From an uncultured SAR86 cluster bacterium (GTDB lineage Bacteria > Pseudomonadota > Gammaproteobacteria > Magnimaribacterales > D2472): 64,000 nucleotides of DNA. Each line of letters begins with the position of its first letter. Positions within the stretch are counted from its first letter, which is position 1. The DNA is taken from NCBI GenBank assembly GCA_943789005.1, contig CALSSL010000001.1, positions 380,511 to 444,510 on the forward strand, in the 5' to 3' direction. Under the pieces are notes generated by a model that was given only the letters and a program-made list of their open reading frames with translations, searched no databases and had not been told where the DNA came from. Shown one piece after another: positions 18,224 through 28,559 of this stretch. The position numbers and the translations under genes are program-made.

Positions 18224-20338
18224 ATGAAGTTTATGAATAATAAAATACTTGCAAATTTAGTAATAATTTTTTTACTAGTTAGTTGTTCTAATGACATATC
18301 AGATTTCTCATATCCAGACTCAAAGAAAGTCGATTTTAGTGAAACAATTCATGGTTATGAAATTGAAGACTCTTACAGATGGCTTGAAGATTTTACTAGT
18401 GAAGAATCTAGGGAGTGGGTCAAAAGACAGAATCAATTTACACAACAGTTTATTGGCAAAGATAAATATAAAAAATCAATAAATAACCATCTAAATAAAA
18501 CTTGGGAAACTGAATCTTTAAGCACCCCATACAAAATTGAGGGCAAAATTTTTTATTATTTTAATGATGGTTCGTGGCAACAGAGCAAGTTGATGATAAA
18601 AGATTGTGAAGATTGTGAAGAACGCGTTCTCTTAGACCCTAATAAGTTTTCTACTGACGGAACTATATCCCTTGGCGGCACTAGTGTTAGCAATGATGCA
18701 TCATTGCTGGCTTATTCCATTTCTGACGGAGGCTCTGATTGGAGAACTTGGAGGGTTATGAATATTAATTCAGGTGAAATTCTTTCAGATGAAATTAATT
18801 GGGCAAAATTTTCAAATGCTTCGTGGGAAAATGATAATTCTGGTTTTTACTATCAGAAATATGAAGAACCCAAGGATGAACTTTTAAGAGAGGTTAATAC
18901 AGCACCAAAATTAATGTTTCATAAATTAGGAACACCACAGTCAGAAGACCAAATAATATATGAAAATCCAGATCAACCAAGATGGGGTTGGGGAATCAAT
19001 GTCTTAAAAGATACAGAAGTTAGATTTCTATCTATTTCTAATGGAACAGATGAAAGAAATAGACTATACGTTCAATTAAAAAAAGGTGGAGCATTTTTGC
19101 CGCTAGTAGATGAGCTCATTGGAGCATATCAATATTTGGATCATAAAGATGATACCTATTGGTTTTATTCAACAGAAAATGCAAAAAATGGAAAAGTGTC
19201 TTCTTTACAGATTAAAAATGGTTCTTTTGTTTGGAATGACTTGGTTAAAGAGACTTCTAACTCAATAAGAGGTGTAAATTTAATTAATGACTCCATTGCG
19301 GTTACATACTTAATAGATACATTTTCAGAAGTTCATTTCTATTCGCTGGATGGAACATTCTTAAAAACACTTGCCATGACAGAAAAAGGAACTATCGCAG
19401 GTTTTGGCGGTGGCCTGGAAGATACTACAACATATTTTTCTTATACCAATTTTGTAACGCCTAAGAAGATATATGAAATAGATCTAGTTAACATGTCTAA
19501 GAAAATATTTTGGGAAGAAAAACTAAAGGATTTTAATACAAATGATTACATTTCTGATTTTAGATTTTATGAATCTAAAGATGGCACCAAAATACCAATT
19601 CATATAAGTTATAAAAAATCATTAAATATCAATGAAACTACTCCCGTTCTAATTTATGGTTATGGAGGTTTTAATATCTCAATTCTTCCTGGCTTTAGTA
19701 AAAGGTTCTTATCTTGGATGAATCAAGATGGTGTTGTTGCTGTTGCTAATTTAAGAGGTGGAGGAGAATACGGCGATATATGGCACGAAGATGGAATGCT
19801 CTTTAATAAACAAAATGTCTTCGATGATTTTGCATATGCTGCAAAATATCTCCATCAGAAAAAAATTGGATCTCCAGAATCAACTGCTATTCAAGGTGGT
19901 TCAAATGGAGGACTTTTGGTTGCAGCTACAATGCTACAAAACCCCTCTTTATTTAAAGTTGCTATCCCTCAAGTAGGCGTCCTGGATATGCTTAGATTTC
20001 ATAAATTTACTATTGGTTGGGCATGGGAAAGTGACTATGGATCGCCTGATGATAAAAAAGAATTTGAAAATCTTCTTGCTTATTCTCCACTTCATAATAT
20101 TAAAAAAGGTGAGTGCTATCCATCTACTTTGATAACAACTGCGGAAAGAGATGATAGAGTTGTTCCCTCTCACTCTTTTAAATTTGCTGCCAAGCTTCAA
20201 GAATATCAAGGATGTAATAAACCAATTTTAATTAGGATTGAGGACAGGGCTGGACATGGGGCAGGAACACCAAAAGACAAACAAATAAATCAAATAGCAG
20301 AAATATATGGATATGCTTTATCTGTAATTAATGAATAA
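18224..20338 (+). CDS. Prolyl oligopeptidase family (S9A) lipoprotein
   Basis: A 704-residue serine peptidase cleaving short peptides after proline (or basic residues in the oligopeptidase B branch). A lipoprotein signal ends in LLVSCSN (lipobox Cys near 20), so it is anchored in the envelope. An N-terminal beta-propeller (about 80-430) is followed by an alpha/beta-hydrolase domain with nucleophile GGSNGGLL (near 560), Asp in TAERDDRVVPSHSF and His in RAGHGAGTP. The start may be the second ATG at 18233, which gives the more typical signal peptide. Its stop abuts the convergent FKBP gene with no gap. Confidence 0.92.
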   Translation: MKFMNNKILANLVIIFLLVSCSNDISDFSYPDSKKVDFSETIHGYEIEDSYRWLEDFTSEESREWVKRQNQFTQQFIGKDKYKKSINNHLNKTWETESLSTPYKIEGKIFYYFNDGSWQQSKLMIKDCEDCEERVLLDPNKFSTDGTISLGGTSVSNDASLLAYSISDGGSDWRTWRVMNINSGEILSDEINWAKFSNASWENDNSGFYYQKYEEPKDELLREVNTAPKLMFHKLGTPQSEDQIIYENPDQPRWGWGINVLKDTEVRFLSISNGTDERNRLYVQLKKGGAFLPLVDELIGAYQYLDHKDDTYWFYSTENAKNGKVSSLQIKNGSFVWNDLVKETSNSIRGVNLINDSIAVTYLIDTFSEVHFYSLDGTFLKTLAMTEKGTIAGFGGGLEDTTTYFSYTNFVTPKKIYEIDLVNMSKKIFWEEKLKDFNTNDYISDFRFYESKDGTKIPIHISYKKSLNINETTPVLIYGYGGFNISILPGFSKRFLSWMNQDGVVAVANLRGGGEYGDIWHEDGMLFNKQNVFDDFAYAAKYLHQKKIGSPESTAIQGGSNGGLLVAATMLQNPSLFKVAIPQVGVLDMLRFHKFTIGWAWESDYGSPDDKKEFENLLAYSPLHNIKKGECYPSTLITTAERDDRVVPSHSFKFAAKLQEYQGCNKPILIRIEDRAGHGAGTPKDKQINQIAEIYGYALSVINE

Positions 20339-20794
20339 TTAGTAGAAATCTAATAACTCAATATCAAAAATTAGAATTGAATTTGGGGGAATGCCAGGTC
20401 TACCCTCATCTCCATATGCCATACTTGGATCAATATATACACGCCACTTATCATTCTTTTTCATCATAGAAATGACTTTTTGGCATCCCTCGATAAGATC
20501 AGATAGTTGAATAGTTAATGGTTCATCGGATTCAACAGAGCTCCAAAATACAGTTCCGTCTGTAAGCTTGCCATGAAAATGTGCGGTAATAGTATCTGAT
20601 AGTTGAGGTGATTTAGAATTAGCATCTCCACTATTTAAAACAGCGTATTGAAGACCTTTCTCAATAACATTTATACCCTCGTATCCTTGATTTTCAATAA
20701 AAAATTTTAAATTTGATATCTGTTTTACATTAGGACTATCTTGAACACAACCAACTAAGATAAATAGAATTGAAGCACTAATTAACTTATTCAT
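20339..20794 (-). CDS. FKBP-type peptidyl-prolyl cis-trans isomerase, lipoprotein
   Basis: A 151-residue protein. Lipoprotein signal with ILFILVGCVQ (Cys near 16). The FKBP domain fills the rest: SDTITAHFHGKLTDGTVFWSS (VxVHYxGxLxDGxxFDSS-like), a substituted catalytic pocket, and YGDEGRPGIPPNSILIFDIELL at the end. It assists folding of envelope proteins. The start overlaps the tyrS stop by 1 bp, so it is co-transcribed with tyrS. Confidence 0.9.
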   Translation of the reverse strand: MNKLISASILFILVGCVQDSPNVKQISNLKFFIENQGYEGINVIEKGLQYAVLNSGDANSKSPQLSDTITAHFHGKLTDGTVFWSSVESDEPLTIQLSDLIEGCQKVISMMKKNDKWRVYIDPSMAYGDEGRPGIPPNSILIFDIELLDFY

Positions 20795-21984
20795 TATAAG
20801 GTTCTTATTTTTAAAAACTTTCTTTTGCCAACCTGGTAAACAGCCTCAGAGCCTTTTTGTATTTCTTTTTTTGGATCTAATACTTTTTCTGAATCTATTT
20901 TTACACCACCTTGTTTTATTAGTCTCATAGCCTCAGAGGTGCTTGAAGTCATGTCAGCATTTTTTAATAAGTTTGTTAATGGGATTGAATCCGAATCTAA
21001 GTTTATTGAAATTTCTTTAATGTCATCCGGCAAGCTACCTTTTTGAAATCTTTGCAAAAATGATTCTCTGCATGATGCTCCCTGGCCTGTCTCATGAAAT
21101 CTATCAACCAACTCTTCAGCAAGGAGAAATTTTATATCTCTAGGGTTGGTGCCCTCATCTACTTGTTGCCTTAAATTATTTATTTCTTTCTCGGATATAA
21201 AACTTAATAATTCAAACCATCTCCACATCAATTCATCTGAAATAGACATAATTTTTCCAAACATCTCTTCTGGACTCTCATCGATACCAATAAAATTATT
21301 TAAAGATTTAGACATTTTATTTGTGCCATCTAGACCTTCTAGAATAGGCACAGTTAATACAACTTGAGGTTCTTGGTTATAAGCTCTTTGAAGTTCTCTT
21401 CCAACCAGCAAGTTAAATTTTTGATCGGTTCCCCCACACTCAACATCTGCATCTAAAGCAACCGAATCATATCCCTGAACCAACGGATATAAGAATTCAT
21501 GAACCGCAATACTTTGATTAGAGTTATAACGCTTATTAAAGTCATCGCGCTCCAACATTCTTGCTACATTATATTTTGAAGCTAAGCGTATCAGGCCAGC
21601 CGCACCAAGATCATTACACCACTCTGAGTTAAATCTTACTTCAGTCAACTCTTTCTTAAGAATTTTAAAAACCTGCTTCTCGTATGTTTTTGCATTTTCT
21701 ATAAGCTCATCAGAGCCAAGGGTTGGCCTTGTCTTATTTTTGCCAGAGGGATCACCTATTTGTCCAGTGAAATCACCAATTAAAAATATGACCTTATGTC
21801 CTAAATCCTGAAAATGTCTTAGCTTATTTAAAAGTACGGTATGGCCTAGATGTAAATCTGGAGCTGTTGGATCAAAGCCAGCCTTTATGATTAATTGCTT
21901 CCCAGATTCTAATTTCTTTTTAAGATCAGATTCCGTAAGAATCTCATCTGTTCCTCTTTTAATTAATGATAGGGCTTCCTTCAT
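20794..21984 (-). CDS. tyrS: Tyrosyl-tRNA synthetase
   Basis: A 396-residue class I aminoacyl-tRNA synthetase charging tRNA-Tyr. Seen: the HIGH-type motif DLHLGHTV (near 43), [40 protein letters not shown] and the KMSKS loop NKMSKSLNN (near 230), plus a C-terminal S4 RNA-binding domain ([15 protein letters not shown]). Divergent from putA with a 77-bp gap. A TATGAT hexamer sits 6 bp upstream of the ATG and there is no Shine-Dalgarno, which suggests a leaderless transcript. Confidence 0.97.
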   Translation of the reverse strand: MKEALSLIKRGTDEILTESDLKKKLESGKQLIIKAGFDPTAPDLHLGHTVLLNKLRHFQDLGHKVIFLIGDFTGQIGDPSGKNKTRPTLGSDELIENAKTYEKQVFKILKKELTEVRFNSEWCNDLGAAGLIRLASKYNVARMLERDDFNKRYNSNQSIAVHEFLYPLVQGYDSVALDADVECGGTDQKFNLLVGRELQRAYNQEPQVVLTVPILEGLDGTNKMSKSLNNFIGIDESPEEMFGKIMSISDELMWRWFELLSFISEKEINNLRQQVDEGTNPRDIKFLLAEELVDRFHETGQGASCRESFLQRFQKGSLPDDIKEISINLDSDSIPLTNLLKNADMTSSTSEAMRLIKQGGVKIDSEKVLDPKKEIQKGSEAVYQVGKRKFLKIRTL

Positions 21985-22027
21985 ATGCCTATCATAGTAT
22001 TTTTAATCAATTAATAGAATGAGTATG

Positions 22028-22055
22028 TTGCTACTTAGTGCTATAAGATTAAAAT
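22028..22055 (+). promoter_or_regulatory. Candidate putA promoter, leaderless
   Basis: TTGCTA (22028-22033), a 16-bp spacer and TAAAAT (22050-22055). The ATG of putA starts 7 bases after the -10, about where transcription would begin. An alternative -10 TATAAG is at 22042-22047. Pattern match only. Confidence 0.45.
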
Positions 22056-22061
22056 ATTCAT

Positions 22062-25000
22062 ATGTCACTTTTCAAAAGCAAATTCATTTCTGAGGCAATA
22101 ATTGTCCCTAAGCTTCTAAAAGAGACAGAGTTCTTGAATGATCCTTCTATTTCTATTAATGCAAAAAAGATTATTGATGCATGCAGAGAAAATAAAAAGG
22201 AAAGAACTAAATTAGATGCTTTCTTAAGCGAATACGGACTAGATAACCAAGAAGGGGTCGCCCTGATGTGTCTTGCTGAGTCAATCCTCAGAATACCAGA
22301 TAGCAAAACAAGAGACTTAATAATTTCAGAAAGATTGTCTGAAGGCAGATGGATAGAGCATTTAAATAAAGCTGATAGTTTGTTTGTAAATGCTTCTACT
22401 TGGGGTCTCTTATTAGCAGGTAAGGTAGTGAAAACACCATCTGAGTGGTATCAAAATCCAAATAAATTTTTACGATCAATAATTTCAAAATCTGGAGAAT
22501 TTCCAATTAGAAATGCTGTTGTTGCTGCAATGCATATTCTTAGTCAAGAATTTGTTATGGGTAGAGACTTCAAAGATATTAATAAAATATCCAATATAAG
22601 TGAATCCATATATTCATTTGATATGCTTGGCGAGGCTGCAAGAAATAAAAAACAGGCAGATATTTATTATTCTTCTTATGAAAATGCTATCGAAGAGGTT
22701 GGCAAAATAAATCTTATACAAAATACAAACAATGGGGTTTCAATTAAAATTTCTGCTCTTTGTCCTAGTTATGAGATGAGAAAACATGAGGATATTAAAA
22801 CCAAACTTATTCCAAAACTTATATCTCTTACTGAGCTTGGAAGATCTAAAGATGTAGAAATTACTATTGATGCCGAAGAACAAGATAGGCTGAGTATAAG
22901 CTTAGAGATAGTTAAAATTTTGGCTCAATCAAAAATAATAAAAGATTGGCCCGGGTTTGGTATTGCTCTTCAAGCATACGGCAAAAGATCTATGGATTCA
23001 GTAAATTGGTTTGAGGAACTTCTTAAAACAAGATCTCCGATGCATCTTAGGCTTGTAAAAGGAGCTTACTGGGATTATGAAATAAAACATTCACAAGTTC
23101 ATAGTCATGATAATTATTCTGTATTTACTAAAAAATCAATTACTGATCTATCTTACCTTGCTTGCGCAAAAAGAATTTTTGAAATTGAATCAATTTATCC
23201 AAAATTTGCTACTCATAATGCCCATACACTTTCAGCTATAAACTATTTAGGTGAAGGCAAAAATTATGAATTTCAAAGACTTTTTGGAATGGGAGAGCTT
23301 TTATATAAGTGTGCTGATAAAGTTTTAGAAAAATCTAATACAACATCTATTTATGCGCCTATTGGTAAATATAAAGACCTGTTACCATATCTAGTGAGAA
23401 GACTTCTTGAAAATGGCGCTAACAGTTCTTTTATTAATAGGCTGCTTGATCCAGAAACAGATTCTTCATGGCTGGCTGCAGGACCGCATCTAAAAATTGA
23501 AAGTGAAAAAAAAGATATACCTCTGCCAAAGGACATTTTTAGGAATAGGAAAAACTCAAAAGGGATAGATATATCAGAAATGGAAAACCTTGAATTAATT
23601 AATAAAAAAATTAATGAGTATAAAAATAAAAGTATTCATGCTGTATCAATTTATGGCAATAGATCTGAAGATAAAACATCCAAGCATGTAGTTAACTCCA
23701 TTGCGGACAATTCTGAAATTGGATCTGTAGCTTTTGATGATATTGATATGCTTTTAAAAAATATTGACTCTAATTGTAGTTCTGATTGGAAAAATATAAG
23801 TGTAAAAAATAGAGCTGATATCTTAATTAATATTTCTAATCAAATTGAATCAGATCCCTATGAACTAATCTACTACTTAATGAATGAAGCAGGTAAAACA
23901 ATCCAAAACTCTATTGATGAGATTAGGGAAGCTATTGATTTTTTGAGATATTACTCCAACCAAATGATTGGCATTGAAGAAGATGAATGTGAATTAGAAG
24001 GACCGACAGGCGAATCAAATAAACTTTCCTATTCAGCCAAAGGACATTTTTTGTGCATAAGTCCATGGAACTTTCCTGTTGCAATATTAATAGGCCAAAT
24101 AAGTGCTGCGCTAATAACAGGAAATAAGGTAACTGTTAAGCCGTCTGAACATACTTCTATATTAGGCTATATCGTAGTTAAAAAATTTCATGAAAACGGT
24201 ATACCTTTAGATGCTCTTCAGCTGGTTCTTGGTGATGGCAAGTATGGAGATGCTCTTTCTCGGATTAGGCATCTTAATGGTGTGGCATTTACAGGCTCTT
24301 TGCCTACTGCAAAAAAAATACAAAATAATCTTAATCAAAACCAAAAAGAAATTCTTCCGCTTATAGCAGAAACTGGCGGAATTAATGCAATGATTGTTGA
24401 TTCAAGTGCGCTTTTAGAACAGGCCACTGATGATATTGTAAGATCTGCATTTGATAGCTCGGGCCAAAGATGCTCAGCCTTAAGAGTTCTTTGCATTCAA
24501 GATGAGATTTATGATGACTTACTTGAAATGATAAAAGGCAATATGGAAGAGCTTAAAATTGGTAATCCTGAAAATCTTGATACAGATATTGGTCCAATAA
24601 TTAATTTAGCATCTAAAACTAAGCTTGATAAATATGTTACAGATAGTGTTGATAAAGGTTTCAGTGTTTATCAATCCGAACCCAGTATTCTCGAAAGTTT
24701 TGTATCTCCAACTATAATTGAAATTAATAAATTAAATGATTTAAGTGAAGAGCAGTTTGGTCCAATCTTGCATGTTCTAAAATTTAAATCTTCAAAAATT
24801 AGCGATCTCATTTCAGAGATTAATGATACTGGATATGGTTTAACTATGGGTATTCATTCAAGGATTGAATCAAGAGCAGATCTATTTAGCCAAGAATGCA
24901 ACGTTGGAAATATTTATATAAATAGAGACATGGTAGGCGCTGTTGTTGGCTCTCAACCTTTTGGTGGTCGTGGCCTTTCAGGAAGTGGCTATAAGGCAGG

Positions 25001-25103
25001 TGGACCAAATTACCTTATACAATTCCTCAATGAAAAAGTTATCTCAAAAAATTCTGTTGCTTTTGGTGGGAATGCAGAATTGCTAAACATTCAAGAAGAT
25101 TAG
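22062..25103 (+). CDS. putA: Bifunctional proline dehydrogenase / P5C dehydrogenase PutA
   Basis: A 1013-residue enzyme oxidising proline to glutamate. The FAD-dependent proline dehydrogenase barrel (about 150-480) shows GIALQAYGKRS, RLVKGAYWDYEIKH and FATHNAHT. The aldehyde dehydrogenase half (about 560-1000) has SPWNFPVAILIGQ, FTGSLPTAKKI, ETGGINAM and the catalytic Cys in SSGQRCSALRV. It lacks the N-terminal ribbon-helix-helix DNA-binding domain of the E. coli 1320-residue protein, so it is a minimal type that does not repress its own gene. Divergent from tyrS. The stop shares one base (TAGTG) with the GTG start of the next gene. Confidence 0.96.
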   Translation: MSLFKSKFISEAIIVPKLLKETEFLNDPSISINAKKIIDACRENKKERTKLDAFLSEYGLDNQEGVALMCLAESILRIPDSKTRDLIISERLSEGRWIEHLNKADSLFVNASTWGLLLAGKVVKTPSEWYQNPNKFLRSIISKSGEFPIRNAVVAAMHILSQEFVMGRDFKDINKISNISESIYSFDMLGEAARNKKQADIYYSSYENAIEEVGKINLIQNTNNGVSIKISALCPSYEMRKHEDIKTKLIPKLISLTELGRSKDVEITIDAEEQDRLSISLEIVKILAQSKIIKDWPGFGIALQAYGKRSMDSVNWFEELLKTRSPMHLRLVKGAYWDYEIKHSQVHSHDNYSVFTKKSITDLSYLACAKRIFEIESIYPKFATHNAHTLSAINYLGEGKNYEFQRLFGMGELLYKCADKVLEKSNTTSIYAPIGKYKDLLPYLVRRLLENGANSSFINRLLDPETDSSWLAAGPHLKIESEKKDIPLPKDIFRNRKNSKGIDISEMENLELINKKINEYKNKSIHAVSIYGNRSEDKTSKHVVNSIADNSEIGSVAFDDIDMLLKNIDSNCSSDWKNISVKNRADILINISNQIESDPYELIYYLMNEAGKTIQNSIDEIREAIDFLRYYSNQMIGIEEDECELEGPTGESNKLSYSAKGHFLCISPWNFPVAILIGQISAALITGNKVTVKPSEHTSILGYIVVKKFHENGIPLDALQLVLGDGKYGDALSRIRHLNGVAFTGSLPTAKKIQNNLNQNQKEILPLIAETGGINAMIVDSSALLEQATDDIVRSAFDSSGQRCSALRVLCIQDEIYDDLLEMIKGNMEELKIGNPENLDTDIGPIINLASKTKLDKYVTDSVDKGFSVYQSEPSILESFVSPTIIEINKLNDLSEEQFGPILHVLKFKSSKISDLISEINDTGYGLTMGIHSRIESRADLFSQECNVGNIYINRDMVGAVVGSQPFGGRGLSGSGYKAGGPNYLIQFLNEKVISKNSVAFGGNAELLNIQED

Positions 25104-26363
25104 TGGTTGGATTTAAGAAAGTGCCTGCAAAGAGTGTTCTGATTACATTTTTCTTATCTATTTTTTTAATCATGCTTTTGTATGCAGATTTTGTTACTGA
25201 TGATTCCTTGCCTGAAGAAAGAATTGACAAGTAAGTGAGAAATTAAATGAGCAAGTTTCTGAGGTTTTCTCTTACAGAGATCCATGAGGTTTTAAGATGG
25301 TGAAAATCTATCGATTATATTTGAAGACTTCCGTCCTGCCTTTAAATACTGCATATAAAATTTTTAGGCTTGATAAAAATAATCTTCTCTCTAAGATAAA
25401 GCCAGGTGATGAGATGAAGTTCACTTACCTTGGCAACGACATTACAAGCATTGAGATTACTAAGGACAGTATAAACTCCATACTTATTGAAATCTGCAAA
25501 TGACATCTCTATTAAAAAAATATCTAAAGATGTTGAGCTAATCAAATCATTTAAAAGTGGAGTTATAAAAACATCATTTTATGAAGCTGCCCTTGATGCT
25601 GATATCCCAGATTCAATTATTATGGATTTTGCATATATTCTTGGGTGGGATATTGATTTTGTCTTTGATATTCGCGAAGGGGATTCCTTCTATGTGATAT
25701 ATGAAACTCCTTATTCTAGTGGAGAACAAATTCAAAATGGCGATATAGTTGCTGCAAAATTTATAAACAAAGGAAAAACTCTATTCAGCTAACAGATTCT
25801 TTACAGATAAAAATAAAAAAGAGTTTTTTGATAATGATGGTAACAATATGCAAAAAGCTTTCTTAAGAGCGCCTTTAGATTTTGCTTATATTAGTTCGCA
25901 TTTTAATCCTAATAGAATGCATCCTGTTCTGCACACTATTAGAGCTCATAATGGAGTTGATTATGCTGCCAAAAGAGGTTCGCCAGTCAGAAGCACCGGA
26001 GATGGCACCGTTCAGTTTGTTGGAAGAAAAAATGGTTGTGGTAATGAGATAGTTATAAAACATTCAAACGATATTTCTACAAGATATTGTCACTTAGAGG
26101 GTTTTGCATCTAGCATTAGAAAAGCAAAAAAAGTCAATCAGGGTGATACCATAGGTTTCGTTGGCAGTACTGGTCTTGCAACAGGCCCACATCTTCACTA
26201 CGAATTTAAAATTGGAGGCAAAAATATTGATCCGATAAAAGTTAAACTCCCTTCTGCGGAACCAATTTCTAAAGAGTTTAAGTCGAGCTTTGATACACTA
26301 GTTGAAGATAATAAATTGTTACTATCCAGGTTCGAATACCTTTACCCTAAAGAATATGATTAA
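25103..26363 (+). pseudogene. M23 family metallopeptidase (MepM-like), frameshifted
   Basis: A cell-wall endopeptidase cutting peptidoglycan cross-links. GTG start at 25103 overlapping the putA stop, followed by a single membrane anchor (SVLITFFLSIFLIMLLYA). Joined fragments then give an OapA/LysM-like segment (DGENLSIIFED), the second domain, and an M23 domain with zinc ligands in RAHNGVDYA (HxxxD) and TGPHLHYEF (HxH). Frame breaks near 25232, 25290, 25340, 25490 and 25790. All pieces fall in the family's order, so this is one gene with sequence errors more likely than a decayed one. Overlaps anmK by 8 bp. Confidence 0.8.
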
Positions 26364-27454
26364 AAAATATTATATCGGAGCAATGTCAGGTACAAGTTTT
26401 GACGCTATTGATGTTTCTGTTATTCGGATTAAAGAATGGCATTAGTCTTGAGTGTTTTCATTCAAAAAAAATTCCAAGTCAGGTAAAGTCCAAAATTCGA
26501 ACTCTAATAAATGGAAAGAATGTTACTTTGTCTGAGCTTGGTATCCTCGATAAACAAATTGGCTCCTTGTTCTCAACATCAGTTCAAGAGTGTATTAATA
26601 AAAATAAATTACATAAATCTAATATTGGTGGTATTGCAATCTCAGGACAGACTATTCGTCATGAAGTTAATAAAAAAAATTCATTTTCTATGCAAATTGG
26701 CGATCCAAATATAATAGCAACTGAAACTCAGCTTCCTATAATTTATGATTTTAGAAATATGCATATTGCTCTAGGTGGAGAAGGTGCCCCTCTTGTACCT
26801 GAGTTTCATAATGAACTTTTTTATAAAAAAGGAAGCCCTAGAATTATACTTAATCTTGGAGGTATAGCTAATTATACCTATGTTTCAAATAGAAAAAATT
26901 TATGGGGTTCCGACGTGGGTCCTGGTAATGCACTTCTAGATGCATATTGCCAGAAATTTCTTGATAAGCCATTTGATAAAGATGGAAGGATTGCTTCAAA
27001 GGGAAAAATTTATAAGCCTGAATTGCAAAAACTTTTATCAAATAAATTTTTTAAAAAATCATTCCCAAAATCTACTGGAAAAGAATTATTTAATTTAAGC
27101 ATGCTATCAAGAAAATTTATTAAAGAATCATCTGAAGATGTTCTTGCGACTCTCACGGAATTTACAGCCTTATGTGTGGCTAATGCAATTAAACAAAATA
27201 ATCATAAATTTGATGAAATAATCATTTGTGGCGGTGGTGGAAATAATAAGTTTCTTTTAAAAAGAATTTCAAATTTAATTCAAAGAGACGCTGCACTTTC
27301 ATCTAACCTTGGTTACAACATTCAAGCCATTGAATCTATGGCATTTGCTTGGCTAGGATTTAAAAGATTAGCCAACCAGCCTTTAAGAATTCAATTAGGT
27401 AAAGATAAGTTTAATAGAGGTTTATTAGGGTCTATAGCTAAATCTAAACAGTAA
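26356..27454 (+). CDS. anmK: Anhydro-N-acetylmuramic acid kinase, one frameshift
   Basis: Recycles anhydroMurNAc from the cell wall to MurNAc-6-phosphate. The N-terminus at ATG 26356 reads MIKKYYIGAMSGTSFDAIDV (phosphate-binding MSGTS). After one extra base near 26420-26427 the frame continues with GQTIRHE, QIGDPNIIA, NLGGIANYT, DVGPGNALLDAYC and the C-terminal CGGGGNNKFLL. The span is 1099 nt, one over a multiple of three. It follows the M23 endopeptidase with an 8-bp overlap, so wall cleavage and recycling are co-transcribed. It converges on erpA with an 11-bp overlap. Confidence 0.9.
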
Positions 27455-27782
27455 ACGACTCACCACAACCACATGTGGTCTTTGCATTTGGATTTTCAAT
27501 AACAAATTTTGCTCCAGAAAGGTCCTCAACAAAATCAAGAGTTGATCCATGCAGATATGGATATGACATAGAATCAATTAAAACTTTAAATTCTCCAAAA
27601 TCAATCACATCATCATCAAATGCCTCGTCATCATCAAATTTGAAGCCATATTGAAAACCTGAACAGCCTCCTCCAGTTACATATACTCTGAATTTTGAGC
27701 GCTCACCTTCTTTTAAAACATTAGTAATTCTGCCCAATGCAGAATTAGTAAGTTCAATTGAGCGGTCTTGATTGGTTTCCAT
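27444..27782 (-). CDS. erpA: Iron-sulfur cluster insertion protein ErpA
   Basis: A 112-residue A-type carrier that delivers Fe-S clusters to apo-enzymes. The three cluster ligands are present: Cys in GGGCSGFQYGF and the CGC of TTCGCGESFTV at the C-terminus. Length and the N-terminal IELTNSALGRI match ErpA rather than IscA. Its 3' end overlaps anmK by 11 bp. Confidence 0.95.
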   Translation of the reverse strand: METNQDRSIELTNSALGRITNVLKEGERSKFRVYVTGGGCSGFQYGFKFDDDEAFDDDVIDFGEFKVLIDSMSYPYLHGSTLDFVEDLSGAKFVIENPNAKTTCGCGESFTV

Positions 27783-27977
27783 AATTATTTAATTTTGATT
27801 CTAATATTATTTTTTTTCAATTATTCATTATATAACTATTCTAATAGCCATATGTAAGTTGTTAAATCGGTATTTATTCAAATTTTCTAAATATGCTAGA
27901 TAAAAAATTAGAGCTGCTATCAATTATTATCAATAACAATATAAAATATAAGGGTTCATTCAAAAAATTATGCACTA

Positions 27978-28499
27978 ATGAAATCAACTCTTATTATATT
28001 TTCTTCAACTGATGGGCAGACACAAAAAATTTGCAAAAGAATAATGGAATTCGAAAAAAATAAAAATGACTCTCAAATAGTATCAATTTCTGAGGCTAGA
28101 AATACTGATTTATCTCAATTCCAAAGGATAATCATTGGTGCTAGCATAAGATATGGGAAACATAAACCTGATCTGTATAACTTCATAGAATCTAATATTG
28201 ACGAAATTTCTAATAAAGAAAATGCTTTTTTTTCAGTTAATGTTGTAGCAAGAAAGCCTGAAAAAAATACACCTAATACGAACCCTTATATGAAAAAATT
28301 TTTATTTAAAACTTCTTGGAAACCAAAATCATTAGCTGTTTTTGCTGGAAAAATTGATTACCCAAAATATAATTTTATTGACAAGCACATGATCAGATTT
28401 ATTATGTGGATGACGAAAGGACCAACGGATACAAAAAATACTTATGAATTTACTGATTGGAGTAAAGTTGATAGCTTTGCTGTTAAGGTAATTTCATAA
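27978..28499 (+). CDS. hemG: Protoporphyrinogen IX oxidase, quinone-dependent (HemG)
   Basis: A 173-residue flavodoxin-fold enzyme that oxidises protoporphyrinogen to protoporphyrin, passing electrons to membrane quinones. Seen: the FMN phosphate loop FSSTDGQTQKI, GASIRYGKHKPDLYNFI, the HemG-specific FFSVNVVARKPEKNTPNTNPYMKKFL loop, and YTDW-like FTDWSKVDSFA at the end. Followed 60 bp later by hemL, so heme genes are grouped. The 195-bp gap upstream, towards erpA, holds no ORF; it is AT-rich and presumably carries both promoters. Confidence 0.95.
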   Translation: MKSTLIIFSSTDGQTQKICKRIMEFEKNKNDSQIVSISEARNTDLSQFQRIIIGASIRYGKHKPDLYNFIESNIDEISNKENAFFSVNVVARKPEKNTPNTNPYMKKFLFKTSWKPKSLAVFAGKIDYPKYNFIDKHMIRFIMWMTKGPTDTKNTYEFTDWSKVDSFAVKVIS

Positions 28500-28559
28500 A
28501 AGTATTAAATTCTTGATATCATATATTCCTTTAATTTCATATCACTATAAATTATTAAA

